DNA from: Paracoccus shanxieyensis
GTDB lineage: Bacteria; Pseudomonadota; Alphaproteobacteria; Rhodobacterales; Rhodobacteraceae
Assembly: GCF_009711265.1 (NCBI RefSeq)
Contig: NZ_WMII01000012.1
Coordinates: 1-64,000 of the forward strand
Reading direction: 5' to 3'
Length of the DNA stretch: 64,000 nucleotides
The translations under genes were made by a program, and so were the position numbers. Below, piece after piece: positions 63,523 through 64,000 of this stretch (positions are counted from its first letter, which is position 1; every line of letters starts with the position of its first letter). The notes under the pieces were generated by a model. That model saw only the letters and a program-made list of their open reading frames with translations. It made no database searches and was not told the DNA's origin.

Positions 63523-63533
63523 TTATCAGATAA
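63523..63533. promoter_or_regulatory. Small palindrome at the predicted transcription start
   Basis: TTATC-A-GATAA, an odd perfect palindrome of 5-bp arms, overlaps the expected +1 of the promoter. A repressor operator here is plausible; the regulator is unknown. Confidence 0.3.
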
Positions 63534-63602
63534 TTTTCTTGATTGGCGGTGCCATTCCTGCCAGCGTGACGAACAATGGATACCTTTGGGAGGAGGGATC
63601 GC

Positions 63603-64000
63603 ATGGCCTCGGTCACTATCCGCGATGTGCGGAAGTCCTATGGCGCGGTCGAGGTGATGCACGGCGTCTCGGTCGATATCGACGAGGGCGAATTCGTCGT
63701 GCTGGTCGGCCCGTCCGGTTGCGGGAAATCAACGCTGTTGCGGATGCTGGCGGGGCTTGAGCATATCACCTCGGGCGATATCCTGATCGGGGACAAGGTG
63801 GTCAACACGCTGCCGCCCAAGGATCGCGACATCGCGATGGTGTTTCAGAACTATGCGCTGTACCCGCATCTGACCGTCGCCGAGAACATGGGCTTTTCGC
63901 TGAAGCTGAAAGGCAGCTCGCGGGCCGAGATCGAAACCAAGGTCAAGCCCGCCGCCGATATTCTGGGTCTGGCGCATCTTCTGGACCGCTATCCGCGCCA
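63603..64000 (+). CDS. Sugar ABC transporter ATP-binding protein (UgpC/MalK type), partial
   Basis: The first 132 codons are in the window, continuing past base 64000. Walker A is [20 protein letters not shown]; the Q-loop region is [25 protein letters not shown], which is specific to the MalK/UgpC group that serves carbohydrate import. GGAGGGATC precedes the ATG. The permease and binding-protein genes presumably lie beyond the window, and kdgK upstream fits a carbohydrate role. Confidence 0.92.
   Translation, partial: MASVTIRDVRKSYGAVEVMHGVSVDIDEGEFVVLVGPSGCGKSTLLRMLAGLEHITSGDILIGDKVVNTLPPKDRDIAMVFQNYALYPHLTVAENMGFSLKLKGSSRAEIETKVKPAADILGLAHLLDRYPR

Noticed and set aside
1..64000. tRNA or rRNA genes, prophage or transposon
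   Set aside because: I looked for T-loop consensus, rRNA-like conserved blocks, integrase and transposase motifs by eye and found none; a small or divergent one could be missed.

Overview
The window is GC-rich and almost fully coding. It looks like chromosomal DNA of a Rhodobacterales alphaproteobacterium (Paracoccaceae, probably Paracoccus or a close relative). The basis is family-level recognition: a PhyR-NepR-EcfG stress module, hvrA-regA/regB, the sqdBDC sulfolipid operon, an AddAB helicase-nuclease, a tsaE-amgK fusion beside murU, and a Paracoccus/Rhodobacter-type porin. I saw no tRNA, rRNA, CRISPR array, prophage, transposase or plasmid functions. Nearly everything reads as core genome.

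Layout. 0-4 kb: the start of glpD with a likely GlpR operator, then the general stress response (phyR divergent from nepR-ecfG-phyK, with an EcfG-type promoter between). 4-10 kb: a leftward run holding a Tat-exported metallo-beta-lactamase-fold protein, a pseudouridine synthase, a GFA protein, free-Met-R-sulfoxide reductase and sqdBDC, which diverges from an Rrf2 regulator. 10-13.5 kb: aroE-coaE-dnaQ, a YihY membrane protein and a VOC protein. 13.5-15.6 kb: truB, a phosphodiester glycosidase and rbfA on the minus strand. 15.6-25 kb: dapB, tsaE-amgK, murU, addB, addA, trxA. 25-32 kb: hslVU, a tiny membrane protein behind a hairpin, smr, tim44, fxsA, secB, an HD hydrolase. 31.6-36.5 kb: hvrA, regA, regB (no senC), a PAS protein, mtnN. 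36.5-38 kb: a degenerate tandem array next to asd. 38-43.4 kb: a leftward surface-glycan/transport group (GT29, GT4, MFS, GT2, MFS). 43.5-50 kb: GST, a flavoprotein carrying an in-frame dispersed repeat, holA, lptE, leuS and a DUF3576 lipoprotein. 50-56.6 kb: porin, yggS, DUF1643, an RTX protein, rpsO, mqo, an unknown protein. 56.8-64 kb: pnp, an acyltransferase, 1-Cys peroxiredoxin, an aldehyde dehydrogenase, a KdgK-type sugar kinase, and the start of a sugar ABC transporter operon.

Functionally the window combines information processing (dnaQ, holA, addAB, leuS, truB, rbfA, rpsO, pnp), envelope work (sulfolipid, LPS glycosylation, lptE, peptidoglycan recycling, porin), protein quality control and export (hslVU, secB, trxA) and two global regulators (EcfG stress response, RegBA redox response).

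No obviously new multi-gene system stands out. The most unusual signals are at sequence level: a dispersed palindromic repeat absorbed in frame into a flavoprotein gene, a tandem array that appears to have copied the asd terminator, and a long hairpin that buries the ribosome binding site of a small membrane-protein gene.
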